Source: Clostridiales bacterium (GTDB lineage Bacteria > Bacillota > Clostridia > Saccharofermentanales > UBA5734). From it: DNA of 14,388 nucleotides. The position numbers were made by a program, and so were the translations under genes. Numbering within the stretch: the stretch's first letter is position 1; the number at the start of each line of letters is the position of its first letter. The notes under the pieces were generated by a model. The model worked only from the letters and a program-made list of their open reading frames with translations, ran no database searches and had not been told where the DNA came from. Below, piece after piece: positions 1-7,033 of this stretch. Where the stretch lies: assembly GCA_007135995.1 (NCBI GenBank), contig SLHU01000028.1, positions 1 to 14,388 of the forward strand, given 5' to 3'.

Positions 1-1270
1 CTTCCGCGTCTTCTGTGTCCAACGGCACCTGCTCAGCGGCGTAGTATTGCTCTCTGAATAAAAACATCACAACATCCGCATCCTGCTCAATTGCACCTGA
101 ATCACGCAGGTCAGAGAGCATGGGTTTTTTGTCTGAGCGCTGTTCGCAGGCCCTGCTCAGCTGTGACAAGGCGATCACAGGAACATTCAGCTCTCTCGCC
201 ATGATTTTCAGTGTCCGTGATATTTCTGATATTTCCTGCTGCCGGCTGTCTGCCCGGCTCTTTCCGCTGCTGCTCATCAGCTGCAGATAGTCAATGACAA
301 CCAGTCCCAGCTTGTTTTCAAGCTTCAGCTGCCGGCACTTTGACATCATCTCCATCACACCGGTACCTGACCGGTCGTCTATATAGATGGGTGCAGCATA
401 TAAGGGCGGCAGTGCTCTGGCTATTTTATCCCAGTCATCATGCTGCAGTTCACCTGAATTCAACAAACTGGCATTCACAAGCGATTGTGAACTGAGCATA
501 CGGTGACTGATTTCTTCTTTAGACATCTCCAGACTGAAAATAGCTGCCGGCACGTGGTATAAGGTCGCTGCCTTCTGAGCAATATTAAGTGCGAAGGCTG
601 ATTTCCCCATGGCCGGGCGTGCGGCAACAATAATCAGTCCGCCTGGCCTCATGCCGCCCAGAAGTTTATCAAGCCGGTGATAACCAGTCATCACCACATG
701 CTCACGCTTCTTGCCGCGGGCCATGGCCGACAATTCATTGACTGTACGACCCATAATATCTTTCAGATGTTCAAACCCGGTCGCATCACGGTTTTCTCTG
801 ATCTCATAGATTCGTTTGGCAGCAACATCAAGCAGTATATCAGCTTCTTCTGAATCTCCGTAGCACAGACCTGTGATCTCTTCCATCGCAGCGATCAGAC
901 GCCTGAGTATTGATTTTTGACGCACCAGCTCGGCATAGTGTCCTGCCCTTGATACCAGCGGCACCTTGTCCGGCAATGAACTGATATATGACAGACCGCC
1001 CACCTTCTCCAGCTGCTGTCTGTTTTCGAGCAGATCCGATACAGTGATGATATCAACAGGTCTGCTGCCCAGATAAAGCTCACAGACAGCATCATAAATC
1101 AGACGGTGATCAGGCCGATAAAAATCGTCTGTTTTCAGCTGAGCGGTTATTTCAGCCAGTGGTTTTTCGCCGGAAAACGCACAGCCAAGCACTGACTGCT
1201 CCGCCTGCTGGTTATTCGGCAGTATCTTGCCCAGGCTGCGGGCTGTTTTTTCACCTGACGGCTGGTTCAT
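1..1270 (-). CDS. dnaB: Replicative DNA helicase DnaB (3' end cut by window edge)
   Basis: Hexameric 5'-3' helicase that unwinds DNA at the replication fork. I translated 423 codons from the ATG at 1268-1270; the frame is still open at base 1, so only the last few dozen residues appear to be missing. Visible parts are an N-terminal helical domain (about residues 18-120), a linker, and a RecA-like ATPase with Walker A ARPAMGKS (217-224), Walker B and H3 region VVIDYLQLM (324-332), ALSQLSR (367-373) and the DSGAIEQDAD segment (390-399). No key motif is missing and no intein is seen in the usual insertion sites. The ribosome site GGAGGAG lies just upstream, and the start is 29 bases below the rplI stop, so the two genes are probably co-transcribed, as in other Bacillota. 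Identification is from motif order and near-complete similarity to DnaB. Confidence 0.97.
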   Translation of the reverse strand, partial: MNQPSGEKTARSLGKILPNNQQAEQSVLGCAFSGEKPLAEITAQLKTDDFYRPDHRLIYDAVCELYLGSRPVDIITVSDLLENRQQLEKVGGLSYISSLPDKVPLVSRAGHYAELVRQKSILRRLIAAMEEITGLCYGDSEEADILLDVAAKRIYEIRENRDATGFEHLKDIMGRTVNELSAMARGKKREHVVMTGYHRLDKLLGGMRPGGLIIVAARPAMGKSAFALNIAQKAATLYHVPAAIFSLEMSKEEISHRMLSSQSLVNASLLNSGELQHDDWDKIARALPPLYAAPIYIDDRSGTGVMEMMSKCRQLKLENKLGLVVIDYLQLMSSSGKSRADSRQQEISEISRTLKIMARELNVPVIALSQLSRACEQRSDKKPMLSDLRDSGAIEQDADVVMFLFREQYYAAEQVPLDTEDAE

Positions 1271-1299
1271 ATTATGTGCTCCTCCGGTCGAATAAGTGC

Positions 1300-1743
1300 T
1301 CAGAGAGCAACAACTTTAATTTTCAGAGGAAAAGACACTTCACTCAGAAGTCTGACATCAATTGTATACTCGCCAAGGCTCTTGATCGGCTGGCTGATCT
1401 GTATGCCGCGCTTGTCTATCTTGAAACCTGCATCGGCCAGTACCTGTGCGACATCCATAGCCGTTATCGCGCCGTAAAGCCTGCCGCCTTCACCGCACTT
1501 GACAGGCAGCTCAAAAACTTGATCTTTCAGTTTTTCCGCAGTATCCTGCGCTTCTTTGAGTGCCTTCTGATGTTTCGCCGCTTCTGCTTTCTTACGCGTT
1601 TTAACAATATTCAGATTCTCCGGAGTTGCCTCCAGTGCCAGCTGCTTGCGGAACAAAAAGTTTCTGGCATATCCATCATTGACATTCACAATATCGTCAA
1701 CCTTGCCAAGATTCTTTACATCCTGGATTAAAACAACTTTCAT
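1300..1743 (-). CDS. rplI: 50S ribosomal protein L9
   Basis: Protein of the large ribosomal subunit that binds 23S rRNA near the L1 stalk base and helps maintain reading frame. The 147-residue product has the expected two-domain layout. The N-terminal rRNA-binding domain starts MKVVLIQDVKNLGKVDD and carries the NDGYARNFL signature (about residues 22-30). A long charged connecting helix follows (about 45-78), then a C-terminal domain ending IKVVAL. I chose the ATG at 1741-1743 over an in-frame ATG 17 codons upstream: a perfect AGGAGG (1751-1756) sits 7 bases before it, and the extra residues do not resemble L9. It lies directly upstream of dnaB, and the two probably form one transcript separated from rpsR by a terminator. 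Confidence 0.97.
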   Translation of the reverse strand: MKVVLIQDVKNLGKVDDIVNVNDGYARNFLFRKQLALEATPENLNIVKTRKKAEAAKHQKALKEAQDTAEKLKDQVFELPVKCGEGGRLYGAITAMDVAQVLADAGFKIDKRGIQISQPIKSLGEYTIDVRLLSEVSFPLKIKVVAL

Positions 1744-1836
1744 AATATATCCTCCTGCGTATTTACTGGCCTGTCTGCCCGTCCATTGATTCAATGCTGA
1801 TGATCAGGCAGTCTTTTCCGATGATCATAGGCCAAC

Positions 1837-1881
1837 CCGTTCTGATCAGAACAAGGGTGTGCCTTTTTCTGATCAGAACGG
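1837..1881 (-). repeat. Long inverted repeat/hairpin upstream of rplI
   Basis: The arms 1837-1851 and 1867-1881 are perfect 15-base inverted complements. Inside them, after one mismatched pair (1852/1866), AAGG (1853-1856) pairs with CCTT (1862-1865) around a 5-base loop. Each arm holds the same 12-bp palindrome TTCTGATCAGAA (1840-1851 and 1867-1878), so the pair is at once a direct and an inverted repeat. On the minus strand it is not followed by a T run, so it is not a simple intrinsic terminator. It lies between a candidate promoter (1897-1905) and the rplI ribosome site, and could be a leader hairpin or a pair of operators. The role is inference; the structure is seen directly. Confidence 0.75.
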
Positions 1882-1896
1882 ATGCGGCGTGAATGT

Positions 1897-1905
1897 ATTG
1901 TATCA
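1897..1905 (-). promoter_or_regulatory. Candidate extended -10 promoter for rplI-dnaB
   Basis: On the minus strand this reads TGATACAAT, an extended -10 (TG, one base, TACAAT). No good -35 hexamer is seen at 16-18 bp. It lies downstream of the rpsR terminator, where a separate rplI-dnaB promoter would be needed. The implied start point near 1889 would place the hairpin at 1837-1881 close to the 5' end of the transcript. Confidence 0.4.
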
Positions 1906-1968
1906 TACTCGCTGCGCAACTATCGACTCATCAGTAAAAGAAACCATTCATCCTGTTTTCAAAGACAG

Positions 1969-1997
1969 AAAAAGGCAGACCGCTAACAGGGTCTGCC
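1969..1997 (-). terminator. Rho-independent terminator of rpsF-ssb-rpsR
   Basis: On the minus strand GGCAGACC (from 1997-1990) pairs perfectly with GGTCTGCC (from 1981-1974) around an 8-base loop, followed at once by five T (1973-1969). It starts 36 bases below the rpsR stop. Flanking TCTGTC/GACAGA (2001-2006 and 1964-1969) could extend the stem around the T run. Confidence 0.88.
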
Positions 1998-2033
1998 ATA
2001 TCTGTCAATCTATCAGTGTGCTGAATGCCGGTT

Positions 2034-2294
2034 TTATTCGCCTGTATAAGGCAATAAAGCGACAAGTCTTGCTCTTTTTATGGCAATCGTCAGCTCGCGC
2101 TGATGACGTGCACAGTTGCCTGACATTCTCTTGGGCAGAATCTTGCCTCTTTCAGAAACAAATTTCCGCAGCCGTCCCAGGTCTTTATAATTGATATGTT
2201 CTACTTTATCGGCGCAGAAGGCACAGATTTTACGTCTTGTACGACGCGGACGTCCTCTGCCTTCAAAGCGGCCGCCTCTTCTTTCGTCAGCCAT
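2034..2294 (-). CDS. rpsR: 30S ribosomal protein S18, zinc-binding (C+) form
   Basis: Small-subunit protein that forms a heterodimer with S6 on the 30S platform. The 86-residue product has a basic N-terminus rich in Arg and Gly, then the S18 core with [13 protein letters not shown] [11 protein letters not shown] (47-56) and [14 protein letters not shown] (70-83). Cys24-x2-Cys27 and Cys61-x2-His64 mark the C+ form expected to bind zinc; B. subtilis-type S18 lacks these residues. The start ATG (2292-2294) has AAGGAG a few bases upstream. It is the last gene of the rpsF-ssb-rpsR operon, 24 bases after ssb, and a strong terminator follows. The S6:S18 complex is the usual feedback regulator of this operon, and the leader upstream of rpsF has the right shape for that. 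Confidence 0.97.
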   Translation of the reverse strand: MADERRGGRFEGRGRPRRTRRKICAFCADKVEHINYKDLGRLRKFVSERGKILPKRMSGNCARHQRELTIAIKRARLVALLPYTGE

Positions 2295-2318
2295 GGCTGT
2301 TCTCCTTTCTTAAGTACA

Positions 2319-2786
2319 TCACAGGTCGAAGGGCAGCGCTGTATCATCGTCAGGTCCGGGAGAAAAACCGTCTCCGCCATTATTGCTGTTACCAGACTGC
2401 TCTCTATTCTGACTTTGACTCTGGCTCTCTTTTGCGGCAGAGGTTTCGTATCCACCGCCTCCGCCCGAAGGCTTCGAGTCAGCGAAATGCAGTTCATCAG
2501 CGATAACTTCAGTTGAAATCCGGCGATTTCCTTCAGCATCCTCCCAATTACGGACTTGAATGCTGCCTACAACGACAATACGTGATCCCTTATGCAGATA
2601 GCGGCTGGCAAATTCTGCCTGCTGCCGCCAGGCAACAATCGGAATAAAATCTGCCTGGCGCTCACCGTTCGCATTTTTAAACCTGCGGTCAACCGCAATT
2701 GAAAAAGATGCAACGGGTATCTGACTGGCGGTTGTCCGCAGTTCAGGATCGCGTGTTAGTCTGCCCATCAAAATTGCTTTGTTCAT
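2319..2786 (-). CDS. ssb: Single-stranded DNA-binding protein SSB
   Basis: Binds single-stranded DNA at replication and repair sites and recruits partner enzymes through its acidic C-terminal tip. The 155-residue product has an OB-fold domain (about 1-105) opening MNKAILMGRLTRDPELR, with the conserved FIPIVAWRQQAEFASRYLHKG segment around residues 47-67 and VVVGSIQVRNWED after it. A flexible Gly/Ser/Gln/Asn-rich linker follows (about 106-143), then an acidic tail. The tail ends DDDTALPFDL: the usual terminal Pro-Phe is followed by two extra residues. The start ATG (2784-2786) has only a weak purine-rich ribosome site, but it lies 18 bases after rpsF, so translational coupling is likely. Placement between rpsF and rpsR is the standard Bacillota arrangement. 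Confidence 0.96.
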   Translation of the reverse strand: MNKAILMGRLTRDPELRTTASQIPVASFSIAVDRRFKNANGERQADFIPIVAWRQQAEFASRYLHKGSRIVVVGSIQVRNWEDAEGNRRISTEVIADELHFADSKPSGGGGGYETSAAKESQSQSQNREQSGNSNNGGDGFSPGPDDDTALPFDL

Positions 2787-2804
2787 AATGTCTCTTTCTG
2801 ACTT

Positions 2805-3092
2805 TTAGTCGTCAGTACGGATAATCAGATATCGCATAACGCCATCTGTTATTCTCAGATTACGCTCCAGCTCTTTGGGGTATTCCGCATCCGCACTGAA
2901 ATTGATCAGGTAATAATAACCTTCTCTCTGGTCATCGATTTCGTATGCGAGTCTTTTTTTGCCCCATGCGTCTACATTCTCAATGGTACCAGCTGATTCA
3001 ATCATCGATTGAACGCGTTCAGACAAAGCTTTGACTGCTTCTTCGCCAAGAACCGGATTCAGAATGCACATAAGTTCATACTTTCTAGTCAC
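2805..3092 (-). CDS. rpsF: 30S ribosomal protein S6
   Basis: Small-subunit platform protein that pairs with S18 and is the first gene of the operon. The 95-residue product reads from TRKYELMCILNP through the conserved AWGKKRLAYEIDDQREGYYYLINF (about 43-66) to a C-terminus with ERNLRITDGVMRYLI. The start is a GTG at 3090-3092. A very strong AGGAGGAGG (3101-3109) sits 8 bases upstream, and homologues begin at this point. A longer in-frame ATG start at 3128 would place the ribosome site inside the gene and add residues unlike S6. The gene has a consensus promoter at 3177-3205 and a leader that can fold around the ribosome site. Confidence 0.96.
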   Translation of the reverse strand: MTRKYELMCILNPVLGEEAVKALSERVQSMIESAGTIENVDAWGKKRLAYEIDDQREGYYYLINFSADAEYPKELERNLRITDGVMRYLIIRTDD

Positions 3093-3100
3093 GAGTTTCA

Positions 3101-3144
3101 CCTCCTCCTGGACTAAACGGCTCTGCATGCTTGCAGAGCGAGGA
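3101..3144 (-). promoter_or_regulatory. Candidate S6:S18-type leader RNA of rpsF
   Basis: On the minus strand GCTCTGCA (from 3139-3132) and TGCAGAGC (from 3127-3120) form a perfect 8-bp hairpin with a 4-base loop. CCG follows at once at the foot of the stem. The preceding TCCTC (from 3144-3140) can pair with GAGGA inside the AGGAGGAGG ribosome site (3101-3109). A lower helix, a 3' bulge opening with CCG and an upper hairpin match the known S6:S18 autoregulatory motif, in which the protein pair binds its own leader. The fold is read from the sequence; the assignment is inference. A second small hairpin (3155-3169) lies nearer the transcript start. Confidence 0.5.
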
Positions 3145-3176
3145 TATAAGATCTGCTGTTAAAGACAGCACAATAA

Positions 3177-3205
3177 ACTATATCATGGTGTTCCCCGTGC
3201 GTCAA
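3177..3205 (-). promoter_or_regulatory. Sigma-A type promoter of rpsF-ssb-rpsR
   Basis: On the minus strand this reads TTGACG (3205-3200), a 17-base spacer, then TATAGT (3182-3177), with TG one base before the -10 hexamer. Each hexamer matches five of six consensus bases. Transcription would start near 3170, giving a leader of about 78 bases. Confidence 0.85.
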
Positions 3206-3370
3206 GAAGGTCTGCAGATGATTCTGATAACGACTGGTATGTTAAATGTCACCGGCTGATTGACAAAACATCCTGTTTCAGTTATCTCAAAGCAGTGCCG
3301 CTGCCGGCCGGACCTGCCCTGCATCCTTATCATACAACTAACGGGATTAATTATCTTCGTTCTGCATCTG

Positions 3371-5044
3371 CTATTTTCTTTCAGAACATGACAAAACCGA
3401 CAAAACCTGATCAATCAGACACAAAATCTGATCAGCGGTTTGCTTGTAATCAGCCAGACCGCCGCCAAACGGATCGATTATCTGGGTTTTTGATGCGTCC
3501 GCGCATTCAGCAAGCGACATTATTTTATCAGCTGCGCGGGGAAAAATCTGTTTTAGAAGGTCACGATGCTGGTCTGTCATCGTCAGGATCAGATCGCTTT
3601 GCTCGATCAGTTCTTTACAGACCGGCCGGGCCCGGTGACCGGTTAGATCAAGCTGATAATGATCCATCATAATGTGCTGCGCAAGGGCGCTGGCCGGCTG
3701 GCCCGGAACAGCAGCCAGGCCGGCCGAACTGGCCTGCCATTCATCTGCTTTGCAGCGATCATTAAAAAAATACTCAGCCATCGGGCTGCGGCAAGTATTG
3801 CCTGTGCAGACAAACAGCAGCCGCTTCCGGTTTTGCATAGGTTGTGTGTCACCTGCCGCGGCAGCCTTCACCAGCCGGTTCATGTAAGCTTCTGATTCAG
3901 GATAGCCGGACAGGCCTTCCGTTATAATCCAGTCCAGATGCCGGCAGTCCAGCAGCCTCAGCGCGGCGAACAAAGCAGCACCCGCAGCTCTGGCGTCAGG
4001 CTGGTCAGCATAGAAAATGACCGGCACATCATCCGTAAAGCGATCCGCTTTGTGCTGCAGCGGGCTGCAGCCTTCATGCTCACTTGACAGGTCAATTTCT
4101 GAAAGCATCATTTTCTCTGCATCATCAATTGCGCGAAGTAAAGACCGGCTGCAGAACAAACCAGCCTTCAGTCCTGTCTGCCTGACTTTATGAATTTCAG
4201 CCATCACACGCTGTGCCCGACTGGCCGGGTCGGGATCATCAACCAGTCTGATCATTGCACGGGGCGCGTAGTGCCGGTATTTCACGCCGGGAGAACGAAC
4301 TGGCTCCTGCAGCCGGCCATCCTGGCCGTCTGCTTCTGGCTGCGCGCAGATATAACCCATGGGTGCAATGACCGCATCGATCTGCTGGCGCGAAACACTG
4401 CCTGGCCTGAGTATCCGAGGCGTATCACCGGTGATGTCAAGAACGGTTGACTCCAGGCCCAGCACACTTTCACCTGCATCAATGATCCAGGAGACACGGC
4501 CGCTGAGATCAATACTGACATGCCAGGCGCGCGTCGGACTGGGTCGGCCGGAACGATTGGCAGAAGGAGCGGCAACCGGCACGCCTGCCAGTTCAATCAA
4601 CAGCCGGGCTACTGGATGTGACGGAATGCGAACAGCAACTGTATCAAGGCCGGCCGTCACATCATCACTCACAGCAGAAGCTTTTTTCATCACCAGCGTC
4701 AGCGGACCAGGCGCGAAAGCCGCGAACAGCGCCTGAGCCAGAGGCGGGATGCCATCCGTGATATCACGCAAATCATCAACAGAACTGATATGAACAATCA
4801 GCGGGTTGTCCGCCGGCCTTCCTTTAGCCAGAAAGATGGCTCTGACAGCTTGTGAATCAAGCGCATTCGCCCCAAGTCCGTAAACCGTTTCAGTTGGAAA
4901 AGCAACCAGTTCACCTTTTTTCAGGGCTCGGGCAGCGGCTGCCAGCTGCTGCGGGTCCGGATGGTGCGGGTCAACCATTAACTGGTTTGTCTTTACTTGT
5001 CTGTTGATGATCTTTGCTGCATATTGATCTGACCAGCTGTTCAT
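3371..5044 (-). CDS. Fusion: threonylcarbamoyl-AMP synthase (Sua5) + low-molecular-weight protein arginine/tyrosine phosphatase (YwlE-like)
   Basis: One 557-codon frame joins two enzymes. Residues about 30-220 form a YrdC/TsaC domain with [14 protein letters not shown] (48-61), KGRPADNPL (74-82), PGPLTLVM (112-119) and [13 protein letters not shown] (159-171). [11 protein letters not shown] (251-261) and a Sua5 C-terminal domain (to about 396) follow. This part makes threonylcarbamoyl-AMP for tRNA t6A. Residues 408-550 are a phosphatase with the loop CTGNTCRS (Cys413, Arg419) and acid loop DPFGGG (Asp524). Thr417 matches the Thr linked to phosphoarginine preference in B. subtilis YwlE, and DPFGG followed by YKQT is also YwlE-like. 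B. subtilis has the two as nearby separate genes (ywlC, ywlE). The start ATG overlaps the prfA stop by 4 bases (ATGA), with AAGGTG before it. Both domains look intact; arginine specificity is inferred. Confidence 0.93.
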   Translation of the reverse strand: MNSWSDQYAAKIINRQVKTNQLMVDPHHPDPQQLAAAARALKKGELVAFPTETVYGLGANALDSQAVRAIFLAKGRPADNPLIVHISSVDDLRDITDGIPPLAQALFAAFAPGPLTLVMKKASAVSDDVTAGLDTVAVRIPSHPVARLLIELAGVPVAAPSANRSGRPSPTRAWHVSIDLSGRVSWIIDAGESVLGLESTVLDITGDTPRILRPGSVSRQQIDAVIAPMGYICAQPEADGQDGRLQEPVRSPGVKYRHYAPRAMIRLVDDPDPASRAQRVMAEIHKVRQTGLKAGLFCSRSLLRAIDDAEKMMLSEIDLSSEHEGCSPLQHKADRFTDDVPVIFYADQPDARAAGAALFAALRLLDCRHLDWIITEGLSGYPESEAYMNRLVKAAAAGDTQPMQNRKRLLFVCTGNTCRSPMAEYFFNDRCKADEWQASSAGLAAVPGQPASALAQHIMMDHYQLDLTGHRARPVCKELIEQSDLILTMTDQHRDLLKQIFPRAADKIMSLAECADASKTQIIDPFGGGLADYKQTADQILCLIDQVLSVLSCSERK

Positions 5045-6114
5045 ACAACATCACCTTCATTTAAATCATCAGGCTGTTCTGCCATCTGCAGACTTTCGAT
5101 AATTTCATGAAGATCGCCTCCAAGTATTGCATCCAGGCGGTAAAGTGTCAGGCCGATCCGGTGGTCCGATACTCTGCCCTGATGATAATTATACGTGCGG
5201 ATCCGTTCACTGCGGTCACCCGTTCCCACCTGGTTTTTCCGGTCTGAGGCGATTGACCCGTGCTGCTGTGACTGCTCAATTTCCAGCAGCCTGGCTTTTA
5301 AGACCGCCATCGCCTTGTCCTTGTTTTTATGCTGCGAGCGCTGGTCCTGACAGGTGACAACCAGCCCGCTTGGCTTATGTGTTATGCGAATAGCTGAATC
5401 TGTTTTATTCACATGCTGACCGCCGGCACCGGAAGCACGAAATGTGTCAATTTCCAGATCATTTTGATTAATGGAGACTTCGACATCGTCCGCTTCCGGC
5501 AAAACAGCGACCGTTACCGTGGATGTATGGATCCGTCCGCCGGACTCAGTGACAGGAACTCGCTGAACCCGGTGTACGCCGCTTTCATATTTCAGGTGAC
5601 TATAGGCTCCTTTGCCTTCAATCATGAAGATAATTTCCTTAAACCCGCCCAGCTCAGTTTCACTGGCTTCAATGACATCTGTCTTCCAGCCTCTGCTTTC
5701 AGCGTAATTCGCATACATGCGAAATAAAACGCCGGCAAACAGCGCCGCTTCATCTCCGCCGGCGCCGCCCCTGATCTCCATAATGACATTGCGTTTATCG
5801 TTGGGATCCTGCGGCGTCAGCGCCAGCTTTAGTTTTCTTATCAGTTTTCGTCTCTGCTCATTGAGCAGGTCTATATCCTCTTTGATCAGCGCCCGCATGT
5901 CTGCTTCATCAGCATCTTTGAGCAGTTCGTTGTTTTCAGCAAGCGACTGCTCAAGCTCATTCAAAGTCTTAAAATCTGAAACCAGCGGTTCAATTTCCGC
6001 ATGTTCCGATATCAGCTGGCGGTATCGCTGCTGATCTGCCAGTACAGACGGATCTGACAACAGCAGGTTCAGTTCATCGTATCTTGATTGCATGCTCCTT
6101 AATCGATCAAACAT
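5041..6114 (-). CDS. prfA: Peptide chain release factor 1 (RF1)
   Basis: Recognises UAA and UAG in the ribosomal A site and triggers peptide release. The 357-residue product starts [15 protein letters not shown] and has a long helical domain 1. The stop-codon reading motif is PVT (about 187-189, in [10 protein letters not shown]), and the peptidyl-hydrolysis motif is GGQ (231-233, in [13 protein letters not shown]). The PxT tripeptide marks RF1 rather than RF2, and no frameshift site is present. I chose the ATG at 6112-6114, which has AAAGGG 6 bases upstream, rather than an in-frame TTG eight codons earlier. The gene has its own extended -10 promoter and overlaps the Sua5-phosphatase fusion by 4 bases. 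The GGQ glutamine is the substrate of PrmC, encoded further right in the window. Confidence 0.97.
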   Translation of the reverse strand: MFDRLRSMQSRYDELNLLLSDPSVLADQQRYRQLISEHAEIEPLVSDFKTLNELEQSLAENNELLKDADEADMRALIKEDIDLLNEQRRKLIRKLKLALTPQDPNDKRNVIMEIRGGAGGDEAALFAGVLFRMYANYAESRGWKTDVIEASETELGGFKEIIFMIEGKGAYSHLKYESGVHRVQRVPVTESGGRIHTSTVTVAVLPEADDVEVSINQNDLEIDTFRASGAGGQHVNKTDSAIRITHKPSGLVVTCQDQRSQHKNKDKAMAVLKARLLEIEQSQQHGSIASDRKNQVGTGDRSERIRTYNYHQGRVSDHRIGLTLYRLDAILGGDLHEIIESLQMAEQPDDLNEGDVV

Positions 6115-6144
6115 AGTCAACCCTTTCTGTTTCTGCAACTTGTA

Positions 6145-6153
6145 ATTATACCA
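6145..6153 (-). promoter_or_regulatory. Extended -10 promoter of prfA
   Basis: On the minus strand this reads TGGTATAAT: a perfect -10 hexamer (6150-6145) with the TG extension. The only good TTGACA nearby is just 7 bases from the hexamer and cannot serve as its -35. The start would fall near 6138, leaving a leader of about 24 bases. Confidence 0.6.
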
Positions 6154-6230
6154 TATTTGTCAACACGCAGCAGGCTTTATGTGTGCTCTTTTCTTACCCG
6201 GCAAGAGTAGATTATTCATTGCATCTGCGA

Positions 6231-6236
6231 TATAAT
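6231..6236 (+). promoter_or_regulatory. -10 element for the scaffold/GGGtGRT operon
   Basis: A perfect TATAAT, facing away from the prfA promoter about 80 bp away. No clear -35 is visible at 16-18 bp (TAGATT at 17). Transcription would start near 6243, about 70 bases before the first gene, so an in-frame ATG at 6240 would probably not be in the transcript. Confidence 0.5.
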
Positions 6237-6311
6237 ACGATGGAGTTTTTGTCAGCTGCCGCCAGCATAAATGACGGCTGTCCAGAATCTTTTACTGAAA
6301 GGGGTAAAAAT

Positions 6312-7004
6312 ATGCAGAAAACACATGAAGTTGAACAGATGACCTGTATCGCAAAAGGTCCCAATCATGGTCCTGCGCCGATTCCTGAAGAGGGTCGCTG
6401 GATTAAAGCCCGTGAAATTAAAGATATTTCCGGTTTCACCCACGGAGTTGGCTGGTGTGCGCCTCAGCAGGGCACCTGCAAGCTTTCACTCAATATCAAG
6501 GAAGGCGTGATCCAGGAAGCCCTGATTGAAACAATCGGATGCACCGGTATGACCCACTCAGCCGCGATGGCTGCTGAGATACTGACCGGGAAAACGATCC
6601 TTGAAGCGCTTAATACAGATCTTGTCTGTGATGCGATCAATACCGCGATGCGTGAGCTTTTTCTTCAGATTGTCTATGGACGCAGCCAGTCTGCTTTTTC
6701 TGAAGGCGGCCTGCCGGTCGGTGCCTCACTGGAAGATCTTGGCAAAGGACTTCGCAGTTCTGTCGGCACCATGTTCAGCACAGTCGATAAAGGGCCGCGC
6801 TATCTTGAGCTGACTGAAGGATATGTGCTCAAGCTGGGGCTTGATGATAATGATGAGATAATCGGTTATCAGTTCCTTAAGATCGGTCCTATGCTGGAAA
6901 TGATCAAAAAAGGGACAGATGCGAATGAAGCTTACCAGAGTAATATCGGCACCTATGGCCGTTTTGACGAAGCTGTCCGCACGATTGATCCACGGCACGA
7001 ATAA
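6312..7004 (+). CDS. IscU/NifU-like iron-sulfur scaffold homologue, partner of GGGtGRT protein
   Basis: A 230-residue protein with an IscU/NifU N-terminal-like fold signature in its first half: GTCKLSLNIKEGVIQEALIE (54-73), then IGCTGMTHSAAMAAEILTGK (75-94), echoing the cysteine-loop and helix pattern of Fe-S scaffolds. Cysteines are at 12, 49, 56, 77 and 106. Cys56 and Cys77 fit the first two IscU ligands, but the third (in the HC motif after the long helix) has no visible equivalent. An N-terminal stretch (1-50) and a C-terminal part (about 135-230) are not IscU-like. The start is the ATG at 6312, behind GAAAGGGG. The gene is followed after 29 bases by the GGGtGRT gene. A scaffold or Fe-S-related role is inferred from the domain; no substrate is known to me. 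Confidence 0.8.
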   Translation: MQKTHEVEQMTCIAKGPNHGPAPIPEEGRWIKAREIKDISGFTHGVGWCAPQQGTCKLSLNIKEGVIQEALIETIGCTGMTHSAAMAAEILTGKTILEALNTDLVCDAINTAMRELFLQIVYGRSQSAFSEGGLPVGASLEDLGKGLRSSVGTMFSTVDKGPRYLELTEGYVLKLGLDDNDEIIGYQFLKIGPMLEMIKKGTDANEAYQSNIGTYGRFDEAVRTIDPRHE

Positions 7005-7033
7005 CACAGCCGACTGAGAAAGGAGCCTGCAAC

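Noticed and set aside
1159..1731. Plus-strand open frame of 190 codons across dnaB and rplI
   Set aside because: It lies antisense to two certain genes, has no ribosome site or recognisable domain, and is explained by their codon bias.
3093..3128. ATG start for rpsF 12 codons upstream
   Set aside because: The AGGAGGAGG ribosome site lies within this stretch and the added residues are unlike S6.
3202..3414. 70-codon minus-strand frame in the gap between the Sua5 fusion and the rpsF promoter
   Set aside because: It overlaps the end of the fusion gene and the rpsF -35 region, has no ribosome site, and resembles nothing I know. I see no terminator or other feature in this gap (3206-3370).
6145..6165. 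TTGACA close to the prfA -10 as its -35 element
   Set aside because: The spacing is only 7 bases, far from the 16-18 needed.
6183..6311. Longer N-terminus for the scaffold-like gene
   Set aside because: It would start upstream of the TATAAT and lacks a ribosome site; the ATG at 6312 has a strong one.
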